Shown one piece after another: positions 11,110 to 23,402 of a DNA stretch of 64,000 nt; within the stretch, counting starts at the first letter, position 1, and every line of letters begins with the position of its first letter. Source of the stretch: Durusdinium trenchii (lineage: Eukaryota > Sar > Dinophyceae > Suessiales > Symbiodiniaceae); assembly GCA_963970005.1 (NCBI GenBank), contig CAXAMN010021284.1, positions 530,050-594,049 on the forward strand, given 5' to 3'. The notes under the pieces were generated by a model. It saw only the letters and a program-made list of their open reading frames with translations. It was not told where the DNA came from and ran no database searches. The translations under genes were made by a program, and so were the position numbers.

Positions 11110-14100
11110 ATGTCAAATCCACCTGCCCAGGAAAGGGGGTTGATCGATGAGTGTGGCAAGAAGCGTGCTACGCCCGGACGCTCCAGTGATGCCGCTAGTG
11201 CTGAAAAACACAAGAAGGCACTGATTGCAACAGCTGGTTAGATTCAGTGTCAACTTGTTTGCAGTACTTGTCATGTTCTACGAAACACCCTTTCTTCGGA
11301 AGGCAAAAGTGCAAACCAAAGAAGAAGAAGCAGAAGAAACCAAAGAAATCAACAGCGCAAAGAAGGAAGAAAAGGAAGAAGAAGAAAATGAAGAATTCAC
11401 AGAAAAGAAGGAAGAATATAACAAAGCAAAGTCTGAACCGTTGGATCCTATGTCCCAACAGTACCAGGATTCACAGCTCTCCTACTTCTCAGATGCGCAG
11501 GGTTCGTCGGATTCACTGGCACCTGTGAAGGAAGAACCAACGTCGGAAGAGCTTTGTATTGTGCACCCTACGCACAAAGTGGAGGAAAAGGAAGTTGTAG
11601 ATGAAAGTCCCAAAACACCAGACCATGTCTCCATTGCTTCAGAGTCGGCCGACGCAACGCCTTCGAAAGAACAGAAAGAAGGTGTCAAAGGTGTTCATAA
11701 GGACCGGAGTGTTGAAATTGTTATGTTTAAATTGACTTGCAATCTGTCGGGAGTCCAGGTGGCTTTAAAGAATCAATCGATCATTTTTCAAAAAACTTGA
11801 ATCAGGACCGAAAGCCTTTGGTGGAGAAGCTGAGTGATCTACCCAAAGATGCTTTGTTGAAGCAAGTGGAGGCGCAAGTGCGGCAAATGAAGGCCAACAA
11901 TGATGATGCTGATTTGTTGGAGGCACTACTGGAGTACTGGGTCAGTTTTTTTGGGTGTGACGGGAATAGCTCTATAATGTATATTAAGCAAAAACGACAT
12001 AAATTGACCCTTCCACAATGCAACCATTGAAGGCACAAAAAATGGTAAGGAAAGCTGCACGTGCAAAGACCGATCCAGAAGAGGAAGAAGAAGAAGAAGA
12101 CCCAGATAAAAAACTTGTTGAGGAAGCTGAGGAAGCGGAGGGCGCTGATGGAGGAAAAAGATCTGCAACTAGGGGAAAGGGGAAAGGAAGGGGAAAGGGC
12201 AAAGGTGGAAGAAAGGGGAAGAGCAAAGTTTTGAAAGAGAAGCCAAAAGAGAAAGCATCGCCAAAGAAGAAACAAAAGCCTGAACCTTCGGCTGCCTCTA
12301 AAAGCGCAAAGAAAAAAGAAGGCACTCCGGCGGTGGTTATGGAGGCTCTTCAGGACCCTGCGGGCAATCACCAAAGAAACACATTTTGTTTGATCCATGT
12401 GTACCTGAAAAAATGTAGTATAAAAAGCAAATCAGACTTATCCTACGATGTCCCGAGGAAACCAATGCTGAAACCTTGACGGCAGCGGCTCCTTCCCTGA
12501 AGTTCTTCGAGCCGCCAAATGATTGGACCAAGCGGAAGTGTAGCCCTTAGCTGTGATATCATGGAATCTATTGCTTCCCAATTGTTCAAACAGTCTTGGG
12601 GGTTGTGGCTTGCCAGTGACCTGGAGGACATTTACCCTACGAGATCCTCGTGGATCTGATGCTGTTGATGGGGAGACCAGCTGTTCGATTGGAGTGATGC
12701 TCAAATCTTAGATACTAGCTTAGATATATAATCGATATAGAGTGAGTGAATGATAAGCAACAATTTTCAACTCAAAGCGGACATGGTTGAACGAGCAGCA
12801 ACAAATGGGAAACCTGATAAGGCTCAATAAGTCGAGTGGATCTTTCTACGTGTACAAGGTGCCCAAGAATCGTATTGCGTCCATCAACGAAGTATTGGAT
12901 GTGAAGTTCTCTGCTGCTTGGCAAGAATATGTAAAGATCCATCTTCCTCCCTCAGGGCACTACACACCTGGACCAAGCCAAGAGTCCCACATGAACCATT
13001 GACTGCACATCTCTTCTTTCAGGCGAACAGCTCGGAAGGCATGACCTTTGGATGGTCAGCTTCTGGCGGTGTATCCTTTGCGTTTGGGCCACAGGGGGCT
13101 TAGCAAAAGTTCTGCTAAACATAAAAACCACAACCATCGGAGATTGGTGATGAAAGAAATTAAGGTGGGGTTCAAAGGTCACCATCGAAGAACATGTTTC
13201 ATGTGAGGTGGGAGTGGGCTACCCGATTTGCTGGATGGCGTTCTCCGAAGGAGTGAGACATGATAGGATAGGAGCCAACGTTTTGTTTCAAATTGCGAAC
13301 GTGTGGAAACTGCCCATCGAGCAACTGGACATGCATGTGTTTTGAACAACTTGTGATTCTTGTTTGGCATTGAGTGATTCATTTCTTGAAAGGCTGCTTC
13401 GGGAGTAAGGGTTCTGTTCCACAGGGCCTGAAAACCCACACTGTTCGAGTTCGATCATCGATCTATCTTTTAGCTTCTGGCCGTGGCTTGGATCGGGGAC
13501 CTTCCAGCTGCCAGCTCAGCGTGAACAATATGGTGCGTGTGAGCATGCAGCCATGAAGCGTGGACTCAGTGTCTTGCTATTGCAATCATGTGGAGCGGGT
13601 TGAATCTGAATTTATTCGTGTGATGCTTTGTACTTAATTAATTAAATGTGAAGGGCTTTCAGGTCAAGTAGTTGGGGTATTGTGAGTCCTAGTGCCATGC
13701 CTCCCGCGAACCCGGAGTGGAGATCATCGCCTTTGGCTATGACTCGGAATGGGATGATGCTGGCTCTGCTGTTGGGATGTCCCGTCATCATGCTACGTCG
13801 ATGCATTGTTTACTGCGTGTTTTTCTTGTGCACTCTATTCAAAAACACTCAATCAAGGCTACATGCGATTGACTTCATTTGCCAAGCTACAACAAACACA
13901 GATGTCAATCGCCGAGCTGGGGACTTGGAATATAATATAAAAGACGGTGCTTTGCGAACAACCCCTTCCATGTGCGCGTTGTTTTGTGGCTGCGCACATC
14001 TAAGAACCTCGATGTCCTGGATATCTTCGCCGGTGAAGCCTCTGTATTGAATGGGTTCAGTGAGAGCCTTTGTTGTCCAGCCTTTGAAAAATACACTCAT

Positions 14101-15335
14101 GGACAAGACACAACTGCAAAATGCCAACTTGAGGTTCTCGTGGAAGCCGTGGGTTCCAGTCTCAGATCTGTCGGATAGGTCCTGAGTTCCCATCACATTG
14201 CTCTTTGGTGAACCTACTTCAGGGAGATGTATGATGTTGCCACACATCCAGTGTCCAATGACATCTTGTCGACGTGGCTTTGCTAAAAAACAGTGGGGTA
14301 TCAACAACTACAAAGACCATTCAATAGATTCAGAAGAGAATGGTGAACCAAGGAAAGGATTCTTGAGATTGTTGCAGCTGGCACTACGCACAAAGGAAGA
14401 CGCCCTGCTGCATGCAGGGCCACCATGCTCAACCTTTGTTTGGGTGAACAGGCACACATCCGGAAGAAGTCGGGAGGATCCAGAAGGACACCGCTGGATT
14501 CCAGGAGTCGAGGCGGCCAACAAGCCCCTCGGACAACTATATAACTGCTGAGCTACTGTCCCTGCTTCTCAACCTCATGCACAATAGTATACTATGTGGA
14601 TTGCATGCACACGGGTCATCTTTGGCTTTCCTCACCTTTTGAAAGAGCCAAGGATTACATCAAGACTCATTCTTATTGTGATCATTGCAATGAGTCGTTA
14701 TTGCTATTGTCTTGTGGAACAGCCTCGCAGCTCTGTTATGCCGTGGTTCGGGCACTTTGCCAAGCTTTGCAGAGTTCTCCAGAAGCGCTTTCGTTTGCCT
14801 TGGCTGTCCACAAACATGTGAGGTTCTCAGGGTTTCAAACAGTTCTGTTCACTGTTCACTGTAGTTCAAGTACCACTATGCTTGGTTGCATTCAGGTGGA
14901 TGGGAACTTGGGGGGCCTGCTCTCCAAAACCAACAACGTTGTTTGGTACAGCGTAAGCTTCCCAGACCTACAAGCTTGGACATGATTCAGAAACATGCTT
15001 TAGGGGGAATGTAACAGACCGTGGCTCCCAGGCCATGGGGCTATTTGCTGTACCGGAAGCTAACGAAAGCAAAGCGAGACCGGCTGACCAGGAAATTGAA
15101 AAAGAAAGGAAAATCACTTTGCAAAGTATATGTGGATCGCAATGGCATTCGGAGGGTGTAGGAAGCCTAGCAGTCATTTGTTGTGCACTGTGGTCTTTAT
15201 GTGTTGCACCGGCAAAAATGCAAAGTAGCTAAGGCAAGGCACAGCTATGCTGAAGAGCTCTCAAGTTTATCCGAAGAAATATGGAAAGGAAGTTGCCAAA
15301 ATCCATCGTGCTCACATTGCAACCTGGTAGCAAGC
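11110..15335 (+). CDS. Lysine-rich protein with methyltransferase-like module, multi-exon
   Basis: Proposed start ATG at 11110 (MSNPPAQERGLIDECGKKRA), exon to about 11234 before GTTAG. Further likely exons: 11302-11690 (Glu/Lys-rich, disordered); about 11760-11939 (DRKPLVEKLSDLPKDALLKQ); 12045-12350 (acidic run, then a GKGKGRGKGKGG basic tract); 12483-12540 (PSLKFFEPPNDWTKR); 12561-12655 (MESIASQLFKQSWGLWLASD); about 12800-12955 (SGSFYVYKVPKNRIASINEV); 13197-13255; about 13710-13790. Methyltransferase-like exons follow from 13972, listed separately. The N-terminal half is low-complexity and charged, as expected for a nuclear or chromatin protein; the C-terminal half carries the fold. Exon edges are approximate because dinoflagellate donors vary. 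Confidence 0.55.
13972..15335 (+). CDS. DNA-methyltransferase-like module (exons)
   Basis: Successive exons carry the landmarks of a SAM-dependent cytosine-methylase-like fold. 13972-14059 has LDVLDIFAGEASVLNGF (motif I-like), ending before GTGAG. 14307-14520 has LLHAGPPCSTFVWVNRHTSG (PPC, motif IV-like). About 14690-14812 has LVEQPRSSVMPWF (EQP, motif VI-like). About 14895-14955 has WMGTWGACSPKPTTLFG (KPT). About 15040-15170 has SLCKVYVDRNGIRRV after a basic stretch. About 15255-15335 has LKSSQVYPKKYGKEVAKIHR. The same order occurs in a large protein family of Symbiodiniaceae that I know by pattern. Whether it methylates DNA is unknown: EQP replaces the usual ENV/ENP. Confidence 0.6.
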
Positions 15336-16120
15336 CAGCGTGAGCAGGAAGGGGCTTTGGCCCAGTCATTCTGCAATTCATCCTGGGCCCAGGCAAAGAA
15401 TCAGGGGAAACTTCGTGAATGTCTATTGGGAAAGCTAAAGCCTGATGAGCCTTCTTGCAAACAAATGCGTTCATTGCTGATGAATGCTACTCAGAACACG
15501 GTGTATGACAGTTGCACAATTTTACAGCACGTCTGACAAGTGTGAGAGCTATATCGATTGTGAGCCAAGGCTCGATCCATGAAGGCCTGGGAGCTGGCAG
15601 ACTTGGAGCCACTTCGCCAATACCTCATTGAGCAAAGGAATCAAAGCCGCTACACTCCAGTGATTCCCTATGGGTTGGACTGAACCTTGACCTAGTGATT
15701 TGATGTTTCCAACACTTGGATTGCTGAGCCACAAAGGCTTTCATCGAGTGTTGGCAATTCGATGCCAATTTGTTGAACCAAAAGGTTGAGATTGTACGGA
15801 TGATTTGGATTGGGTACCTCTGGTGGGAAAACAGGCCGTGGTCGACCCGTGGTAAACCCGTGGAACGACTAAACTTATCCGTGGAAGCGCTAAACTTTGG
15901 CGTGGAAGGACCGTGGTTTGCCACCCCCTAAAAATCATCAAAAAATAGGTAAATCCGGAAAAAACGAAACAAACACAATTCGGATTATCGTGTCGGATTT
16001 GGAAAGCTGTTTGGAGGTTTCTGTGTGTGACCAGGACTTTATGTCTTCCATTTCTGAATGTGGCTGGCTTTCAAGGGTTTTGTGTGCAGCCTTAGGGTTT
16101 GGCAGCATTTTGCAGCCGCC

Positions 16121-19100
16121 ATGGCTGATGATGATCAAAAGGAACGTAAACAGCGCATTGCCGAAGCATTGCGGAAAGCCAATGAAAGAAAGATGCGTCT
16201 CAGCAAAGAACCGGAAAAGGAAAAGGGCGAAGGTGGGCCCACACAACAAATCATTAAAATCAATCATTGCATGATATGCTGCTAAACCAATTGAATTCTT
16301 TTTCCTGTGCTGGAGGGGGTGAAGATCAAGGTCAACAGATGCTAGCAGACATGGCAGACAGCGAGGCTCTGGAGTCCAGCAAACGTGCGCTGGAGGACTT
16401 GAAGGAGCTAGAACAGGCAGAGCAACCGAAGAAGGCAAAGTCGAACATGGACTCTCAGGTCACACAGGTGTACGAAGCACCCAATGAACCAACAAAGGCT
16501 ACTGCAGCCAAGGGGAAGGCTAAGGGGAAGGCTGCAAAAAAGGTTGAACCACCCGAGGAGCCAGAAGAAGAGAAAAACGTGGAGGAAATGGAACAATGTG
16601 ATGAGGAGAAACAAAAAGGAACAGCACCAAAAAGGAAAGCCAAGACCAATGATGCTAAGAAGGGTGACAACCATGGAAAGGAGAATCATGAAAAGGAGGT
16701 TGCAAAAACTGCAGCAAAAGCAAAGGCCAAGGCAAAGGTAAAGGCCAAGGCCAAGGCCAGGGGCAGCAAGCCAAGTGACACCCCCCCTGAAGAGGCGGAG
16801 CTTCCTACGCCTCGAGAGCTGTTCCCTGAGCCCAAGAATGGGGAAATGTCCAAGCGAGGTGTTGCAACGCCTCAGACCCGTGGTAGGACCGCGACCCCGA
16901 AGGGAAGTACAGACTCTCTTTCGGCCATGCTGAATCGAAGTTCAACTGCTACAATGTCAAAGGAGAAGGGGTCAGAGGCAGAAGACACAGCAGAAGAAAA
17001 GGAAGCTGAGAAGGAATCGGAAAAGAAGAAAACCAAAAAGAGAACACCAGAACAGAAGGCTATGCACAACAGGAAAATGGTGTTCTATCGAAGCCTTGCG
17101 AGTCTCTAGACATGGTTATGAGATGAAAGCGAACCACAAAACGTGACAACACAAACACCAGTTGTTTTTGCATCCATCAGCTGTGAATCCACACTGTGTT
17201 AATTAAGGTTCAAGGTCACCACCTGAAGTGCGCTCGATGGCAGAAAATGCCCGTGGCAGTGCCTTGCTTGCACAATTGGCGTTGCAACATGTTGCATCAT
17301 GCGTGCGTTACCAACAGGAGACTCTTCATTGAAATTGCATCCTTCCAGCTGACACCTTTCTGCTCAGCCTTGGCCATGAAAGAAGGTGTCCCCCAAGTCT
17401 TTTTTCAATGGCTTAAAACTCAGGGTTTGGAGGGAACTTGGGGGGCCTTTATACTGGCCATGTCTGAGCAAACATGTTGTATTTCCAGCAGGTACCAACA
17501 AGACAGAACTCCTCCAAACACTCTTCGAAGAGTGGCTCTCTGCCGGCGGCGTTTGGAAGAACAGCTCGCTAGTTGTGCGTGCAAAGACCAGTAAGAGGGG
17601 AACCAAAACGGGCGCAAGGAGGTGGATGATGAAGAAGGAGATCATTGAGAAGTACGATGAGGCCACGGCCAATGAGATCATAGCATCCAAAATGGCCGAC
17701 CCAGTTCTGAAGAAAACATGTGTTCGGGACCATGAGGATTTACCCGATAGGGAGGATCTGAGGGTGTACTTGTGCTGGGATAGCAGCTACGAAACAGATG
17801 TTGAGGATACTGTCATTGAACAGCTCTTCAAGGCTTCAGACAAGGACGACCGCTGCAAAGACAAAACAAGCAAGAAACGAAAGCGATCAACTTCAAGTTC
17901 CACTTCGGATTCCAGCGCGGAGGACACATCGGATGAGGGAAGCAGTGACAGCAGCTCCAGTTCTGACAAGAAAAAGAAAAAGAAAAACAAAAAACGTGCA
18001 AGCAAGAAGAACAAGAAATCAAAGAAAAAGGGCAAAAAGGACAAGAAGTCCAAGAAGGACAAGGAAAAGGAAGAAGAAAAGGCGAAGCAGAAGGCTGAGA
18101 AAGAAGCTGAGAAAGAAGCGCAAAAGGCTATCCAGAAAGAAGTAAAGAAAAAGGTTGGTGAGGGAAAAAAGGTGGGGTTCAAAGGTAAACCTTACAAACT
18201 AGCTTCATGGATGCCAGCCGTTTGTGTGTCTGTAGCCTCCCTTTTCCATGCCGAGGAACTTGTCAAATTGAATGCTGCCATCACGGATGTCAATCGCATC
18301 GATGCAAAGATCCAGAAAATGCAGCTAAGCTTACCTGAGATGGACTGGACACTCCATGAAAATAAATATTGCCAATTTGACATTGGAACAATGACTTGAT
18401 ATTTTCTTTGCTGTGTGTGCGCATTCTTCCAACAGCATGTATGACTTTTAACAATGAAAAGAATCTCAGGGCTCCTGGATTCCAAGCTGCTATGAAAGAA
18501 GAGCTGAAGAAGTACAAGTCTCCGCTAAATACGCATCGTGAGAAGTTGCAACAGCTCGTGGATGCTGAAGTGGCCCCTTGTAAAATATTAACTTACACTC
18601 TACAGGATTCTAGAGAACTCTGAACCATCGTGTCTTTGTGTGATGTTTTTTCGTGATGGAATGAAACAATTTGCAGTTCCTGCTATGTGAACTGTATGAG
18701 GCTGATGACATCGATTCAGCTGTGAAGAAAGCTTCGGATATTCGTGCAAAGTTCCAGAAAGCCAAAGACGCTGGCACTTTCTAAGCGTACATGCTTGGGC
18801 TTTTGCTTTGAAAGGGGGACAATCGCGCCCTGGATGTTTGGGGTTGAAACCATAGTGCCAGAGTCGATGAACAAATCTTGTGTAATTTTGTTCCTTCTTT
18901 GGAAGCACTGGTCACTGATGCTCCAATGCACTATGGTCAAATCTCGCACGACTGGGAGTAGATTCCAGTGTGGTGCACAAATTGTAGCAGTCAGCATCCA
19001 GCTGTGAAAGGGGATGAAACCATCGAGGGATCACACGGTTGTGCTCGTCGGCGCTCCATTAGCAAAGCGACTTATTTGATGCATGTCCACAACACCCCCT

Positions 19101-22100
19101 GATATATTCCACAAACCCGCACAAACCTGTCCTTTGTCCAGGCAGCCAAGAAGCCTTTATTGCAAAGAAGGCAGTCCGAGATGTTGCCGCAGCTGTGCCT
19201 TGCATAGCAAAATTGGTGCAGCTCGCACTTGCTAGATTCACAAAGCCCAGAGAAACCTTCCTGAACAATTGGGAAACCCTAGATCAAGAGAACTTCTGGA
19301 AAACACTAACACGTTTCCTGATGGCAACAACGAGGTTAGCAGCATTGATCGGGCTATGGAAGGTGCACAATGTCATCTTCGCGCCATTGGCATGCAATAA
19401 TTTAGAAACGATACATGCTATCTCTGTGCATCATGCTCTGCAAAAAAGACTTTGGTGTGATACTTGCATATGTTGATCAACCCAGGAAAGCAAATCTACT
19501 TGTCACCAATGGACAAAACAATTGGGCTCCTATTCTATCTGGAACCGATCTCGAGATTTTTGGAGGATGTTCAATGTGCCAATTGCAGCTTGGAAGACAT
19601 TAATTCATTGATGCACTATGAAAACTGACACGGTGTGATGCTGGGTCTTGTATCTAACCCAGGAAACTGTTAGTTTTCGAGCGCCTATTGCAGCTCCCAA
19701 GATTGCGTGTGGATATGAAATGGTAGAACTACAAATGTTGGAACCTTTTTCGGTTGTGAAATACATGTTCTGCAACGCCGGCATTCACGTGGATGGTGAG
19801 CAAGTCAAAAACTTTTGGCGACACCATAGAACAGTTGGATCACCTTGGGCTGTTGCATCGGATGCGACGGAAGCCCACATTCCACTCGGGCTTTTTGGAG
19901 ATGCGGCGAAAGTGCGACAGTTGTCATATAATTTGCCTGAGAAATATCTTGGAATATTTATCAACGCTCCTTTGTGGAGACCTCGCAGTTGTCGCAGTGC
20001 TCGGTGGCTTGTGTTCGCCATCAAAGAAGATCAGCTCTACAAACATTATACATTGAATGCAGTATACAGGCGTTTGGTTTGGTCGCTCAACTTGCTACAC
20101 AGTGGGCTCTACCCGGAGTGTGGACCCGATGGTGAACCACTGACTGGTGCTGAAAAGGAACGGGCTGGTAAACAAATCGCAAATGGACTTGTGTTCAGCG
20201 TCACAGAAGTTAGGGCTGACTGGCTTTACCATAAGCAGGCGCTGAGGTTGACCTCATCTTGGAAAGCTGGTTCCAAATCACCTGTGTGCTTCTTGTGCCC
20301 TGCTGTTCTGAGAGGCCAGGACAGGTATACCGATCTTGATTCGAGCACGTCTGCAATCTGGTGCAAAGAGTATACTCTATCCCAATTCTTGACGCAGCAG
20401 CTCCATCATGAGGGTGGGCCCAGCAACTAGGCTTGCGTGTAACTAGCTTTTGCAAGCCAGCAAATGCCAGTGAGCACCATTGTTGTATGTGCGATTGTGT
20501 TCGATCGATTGTGTTCAAGTTGTTGTCCTTTCAATTCATTCCACACCAGGTCCATTGATTTGCCTTCGAAATTGGCATCACACAATGCATCGCTTTTGTA
20601 GTATGCACGTTGTCAACATTGGTTTGTGCTTGGGTGTCAATGGCTCCTGCTTGCCCCTGCTCTGTGCAAAGCATTGTTCTTGTAGTGTTGTTGGACGCAT
20701 GCTTGTATGAGGTTGTGATCACTTTGTGGCACCAAAAACGTGCGTGCATGTGATGCAAGAGCCAAGGATGACCCTGATCGATGCGGAACATTTTGGAAGC
20801 AGTCGCCTATCAGTTCAACAAAGGCTTGACACAGCCTTCAAGGCCTTCAAGGCTTTTTGCAGTGCCCGCAAAATTGCTTGCTCTCAGCCTGGCTTCACGG
20901 TGAAGATGGCCTCTCAGTGTTCAATTCCAGGTTTGCTAAACGTGTTTGTATGCTGCAGAACTTACAACTACTATATTCCAATGTGAGCTTGTGTGGGTTA
21001 AGGTCTGCAAAAAGAATGGTGAAGCGCTGCTGAGTGCAAAAGGCTACAACTCGCGCTGCATCACAGAATGGTTGAGCTCAGAATTGCTCGAAGCATCTCG
21101 TGAACCCAAAGATCCACGAATCCCTGCTATGAGCGTTTGCGTGCAACCTGGTTGCATTGATTGCGCCAATCAAAATGTGAGTGTGGAGATTTGCAATGCA
21201 TGTAGGTAAAGGGTCAGTTTGTTTCACAAGCCAGGAGTTCCCTGGCAAGATGGTTTTCACTTCTCGAAAGGTATCCACGATTTCTGAAACTTGTCGCAAC
21301 ACACTGGATTCAAAACAGTTCTTGCGCCTTCTGAAGCTCAGTTTAGTACATACTTGGCTGGTGATCTCAGGAATTGCTTCCAGGCACGCAAGATATATGA
21401 TGAGGGAATGAGATTTTGCAACACACATTTGCTTCTATCAAAGATGAGCTTCGCGCATCTCGTATAAATTAGAGTTCTAAAAGTGCTGACCTTGAGGCAT
21501 TATTGATGCTTGTGCTTTGCAGAAAGCTGAGGCAAAACAAGCAGCATTTTGTCATCAAGCCAAAGCTGCATGTCGCTTGTACCGAAACACTTGGACTAGC
21601 ATGGATTAGCTAAGAAAATGCAAAGAAACATATTATGCCAAAACAATTGATTTGGTGCTACATTGATGATCGAAAGCTATAGGCCTTTGGGCATTTGTGT
21701 CGGCGAATGCTTGTGCATCGTGCCCCGGCTCCTAAATAACGTTTTGCTCCCAATCCACCCATCGACGGTTTCCTCCGCTCTCCAACTGCCAAGGCACAAA
21801 CGTGCGATATGAGCACACATTCCTCGATGAGGACCAGATGTTGTGGCTGAAACGAAGCTCCGCTGCATGGATCACCGGGCCCGCTGTTTTGAGTTTTCCG
21901 CTATCTGTGTTTTAAAGTGTTTGTATGTTTCAACAACTGTGAACCATTGCTCAGAAATGGCACTACGTTCCCATCCACTACATGTTCGATCTTGGCTGCT
22001 GAAATCCTCGAAACTCAGGCAACTTCTTGAGTATGCCTGCGTGTGTTTTTTTGTTTTTCGTGCTGTTCGACACGGTGGTGGAAGTTCTGCTGTTTGCAGG

Positions 22101-22273
22101 ATGCTTCATGGAAAATGGAACATGGAGGCGTCTCCCGGCTGCATGCTCAAGTGGGTCATGTCCTTTGGGTTAAGACTGGTTGCATTCTCTATGTGTTTGA
22201 TTGGAGTGATGGAATGTGGTGCTCCCTCGAGGTTAAATGCATCAGCTCGAAGCAGGAGGTAAAAGAACCGTGA
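16121..22273 (+). CDS. Large lysine-rich multi-exon gene of a dinoflagellate family
   Basis: Proposed start ATG at 16121 (MADDDQKERKQRIAEALRKA). Likely exons after it: 16315-17109; about 17490-18185; 18260-18365; 18470-18580 (APGFQAAMKEELKKYKSPLN); 18675-18780 (LCELYEADDIDSAVKKASDI); 18900-18960; 18968-19090 (WCTNCSSQHPAVKGDETIEG, cysteine pair); about 19150-19310 (AVPCIAKLVQLALARF); 19680-20430; about 20830-20915 (FCSARKIACSQPGFTVKM); 21005-21140 (ALLSAKGYNSRCITEWLSSE); 21235-21290 (SSLARWFSLLERYPRFLKL); 21340-21395; 21838-21900; 22090-22273, ending VKEP then TGA. The exon set resembles highly repeated Symbiodiniaceae proteins whose function I do not know. It may be two genes, or continue the 11110 gene. 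Confidence 0.5.
16315..17109 (+). CDS. Lysine/glutamate-rich exon
   Basis: Starts after GTGCTGGAG; open for 265 codons to TAG at 17107. It contains Ala/Lys repeats (AKAKAKAKVKAKAKARG), acidic blocks and a Ser/Thr-Pro stretch (LPTPRELFPEPKNG), and ends RKMVFYRSLA. This is low-complexity and histone-tail-like, likely disordered and nuclear. If the protein continues, a donor must lie just before the stop, and none is obvious. Confidence 0.5.
   Translation, partial: GGEDQGQQMLADMADSEALESSKRALEDLKELEQAEQPKKAKSNMDSQVTQVYEAPNEPTKATAAKGKAKGKAAKKVEPPEEPEEEKNVEEMEQCDEEKQKGTAPKRKAKTNDAKKGDNHGKENHEKEVAKTAAKAKAKAKVKAKAKARGSKPSDTPPEEAELPTPRELFPEPKNGEMSKRGVATPQTRGRTATPKGSTDSLSAMLNRSSTATMSKEKGSEAEDTAEEKEAEKESEKKKTKKRTPEQKAMHNRKMVFYRSLASL
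17490..18185 (+). CDS. Exon with conserved domain and poly-lysine tail
   Basis: Acceptor near TTTCCAGCAG, donor GTAAACC at 18186. The first half (TNKTELLQTLFEEWLSAGG, then MMKKEIIEKYDEATANEI and HEDLPDREDLRVYLCWD) is a globular module recurrent in Symbiodiniaceae lysine-rich proteins. The second half is a Ser/Asp-rich then Lys-rich tract of over 100 residues (DKKKKKKNKKRASKKNKK). Function is unknown. Confidence 0.55.
19680..20430 (+). CDS. Long conserved exon, unknown domain
   Basis: About 245 residues, open to TAG at 20428. Landmarks are VKNFWRHHRTVGSPWAVASD, HIPLGLFGDAAKVRQ, GIFINAPLWRPRSCRSARWL, LVWSLNLLHSGLYP and ADWLYHKQALRLTSSWKAG. I recognise this arrangement (a Leu-Gly-Leu-Phe-Gly-Asp core followed by a Trp-rich stretch) as a recurrent dinoflagellate module often seen in repeated, possibly transposon-derived genes. 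No catalytic assignment can be made. The following sequence reads as intron up to about 20830. Confidence 0.6.
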
Positions 22274-22426
22274 AAGGGCGTGAAAGGGAGTGATGACCCG
22301 TGATGGTGGCAAAGGTTCGTCTTCCTAAGAACGACTAGGCTTTGTTTCGTCTTTGGAAGCCTTGGGTATATATATATAATGCTATCCAACACATGAATAA
22401 GTATTAGGCACAGGACTCGACTTGCA

Positions 22427-22600
22427 GTGATCCTGATTCATGTTGACATGGCTGCCATGTCACGGGCAGCCTTTGCGGAACTGGGACTGTCTGAAATCGA
22501 TGTCTACCTTTTAGGGTTCCCCAGCACCAAGCGCACATCTTCAACCAAACATCTCATCGATGGCCGCGAGAAATTCTATGGACAGAGGACCTACTGTAGT
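22427..22600 (+). CDS. Possible small exon
   Basis: After GACTTGCAG the plus frame reads VDMAAMSRAAFAELGLSEID, then VYLLGFPSTKRTSS and DGREKFYGQR, with a natural protein composition for about 55 residues. The region has no recognised family, and the downstream border is unclear. Confidence 0.3.
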
Positions 22601-23141
22601 CAGAGGATAACCAATAATTCTGTCCTAAACCCGTAACAATCAGTAAACAATTGTCACTAGAAACAGGTTTTTCCTAACCATCATCCACTGTTGCTGGTAA
22701 TAGGATAGACCCAACTTATTGGAACTTCCCCACTAAAGATGAACATGGTGGAACAAGGTGAACCATTTTTTTCCGGGGATTTCCGGCATTGGCAGTGAGA
22801 GGGGGCCGGTCCGCTGATCGTGAGGATCCATCACTGGCATCGTCCGCTGATTCGCTCTTTGAGCTCCTTGGGCGCATCGCGCATCGCGTGCGGCGAGCGC
22901 GGCGGCACGGGAAGCGCATCAAAGCGCGACGAGTGTGACTCCAATTTGTTTTTGGTTTGCAAAAGTGACTCCACTTGGATGGATCCTTTGAATTCATTTG
23001 AAGGATTTATGGTGAAGGCTACCGGCCCGACCGAAGGCTGTCAGAAGGTCAAACAAAAGGAAGGATTTGTGGCCTCAATCAGTGAAAGGATGCTAAAGCG
23101 TCCGCTTTCCCCGGCGACTGGACTGCTGGAGTGACCTGGTT

Positions 23142-23402
23142 TTGTCATATTTCATGGCCTGGGCGATCGCGGAGAGTTCAGTCGCTGACGCAGAAGATGG
23201 TCCGGACCGGACGGCGCGTCTGCGCAGACAGCGCAGCGCAGACAGCGCAGAAGAGGTTCTACTCACACCAGATCTTGATCTTTACTTCTCCCTATGGGTT
23301 TTCATCTCCTTCCTTCTTTTCATGTGCTGCAACCATCATTGGTTGCGTGGACCCCTTGTAGCGTGGCTCCTCTTCCTCTTCCTTCGCAGCTCCAGGGAGT
23401 GA
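23142..23402 (+). CDS. Possible exon with two membrane segments
   Basis: An 86-residue plus frame. A polar Arg/Asp/Ala-rich start (EDGPDRTARLRRQRSADSAE) is followed by two hydrophobic stretches, LYFSLWVFISFLLFMCC and GPLVAWLLFLFLRSS, separated by a short His/Arg loop, as in a two-pass membrane protein. The N-terminal half is GC-rich with a CGCAGACAG direct repeat. It is not recognised and may be an exon of a larger gene. Confidence 0.35.
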   Translation: MSYFMAWAIAESSVADAEDGPDRTARLRRQRSADSAEEVLLTPDLDLYFSLWVFISFLLFMCCNHHWLRGPLVAWLLFLFLRSSRE

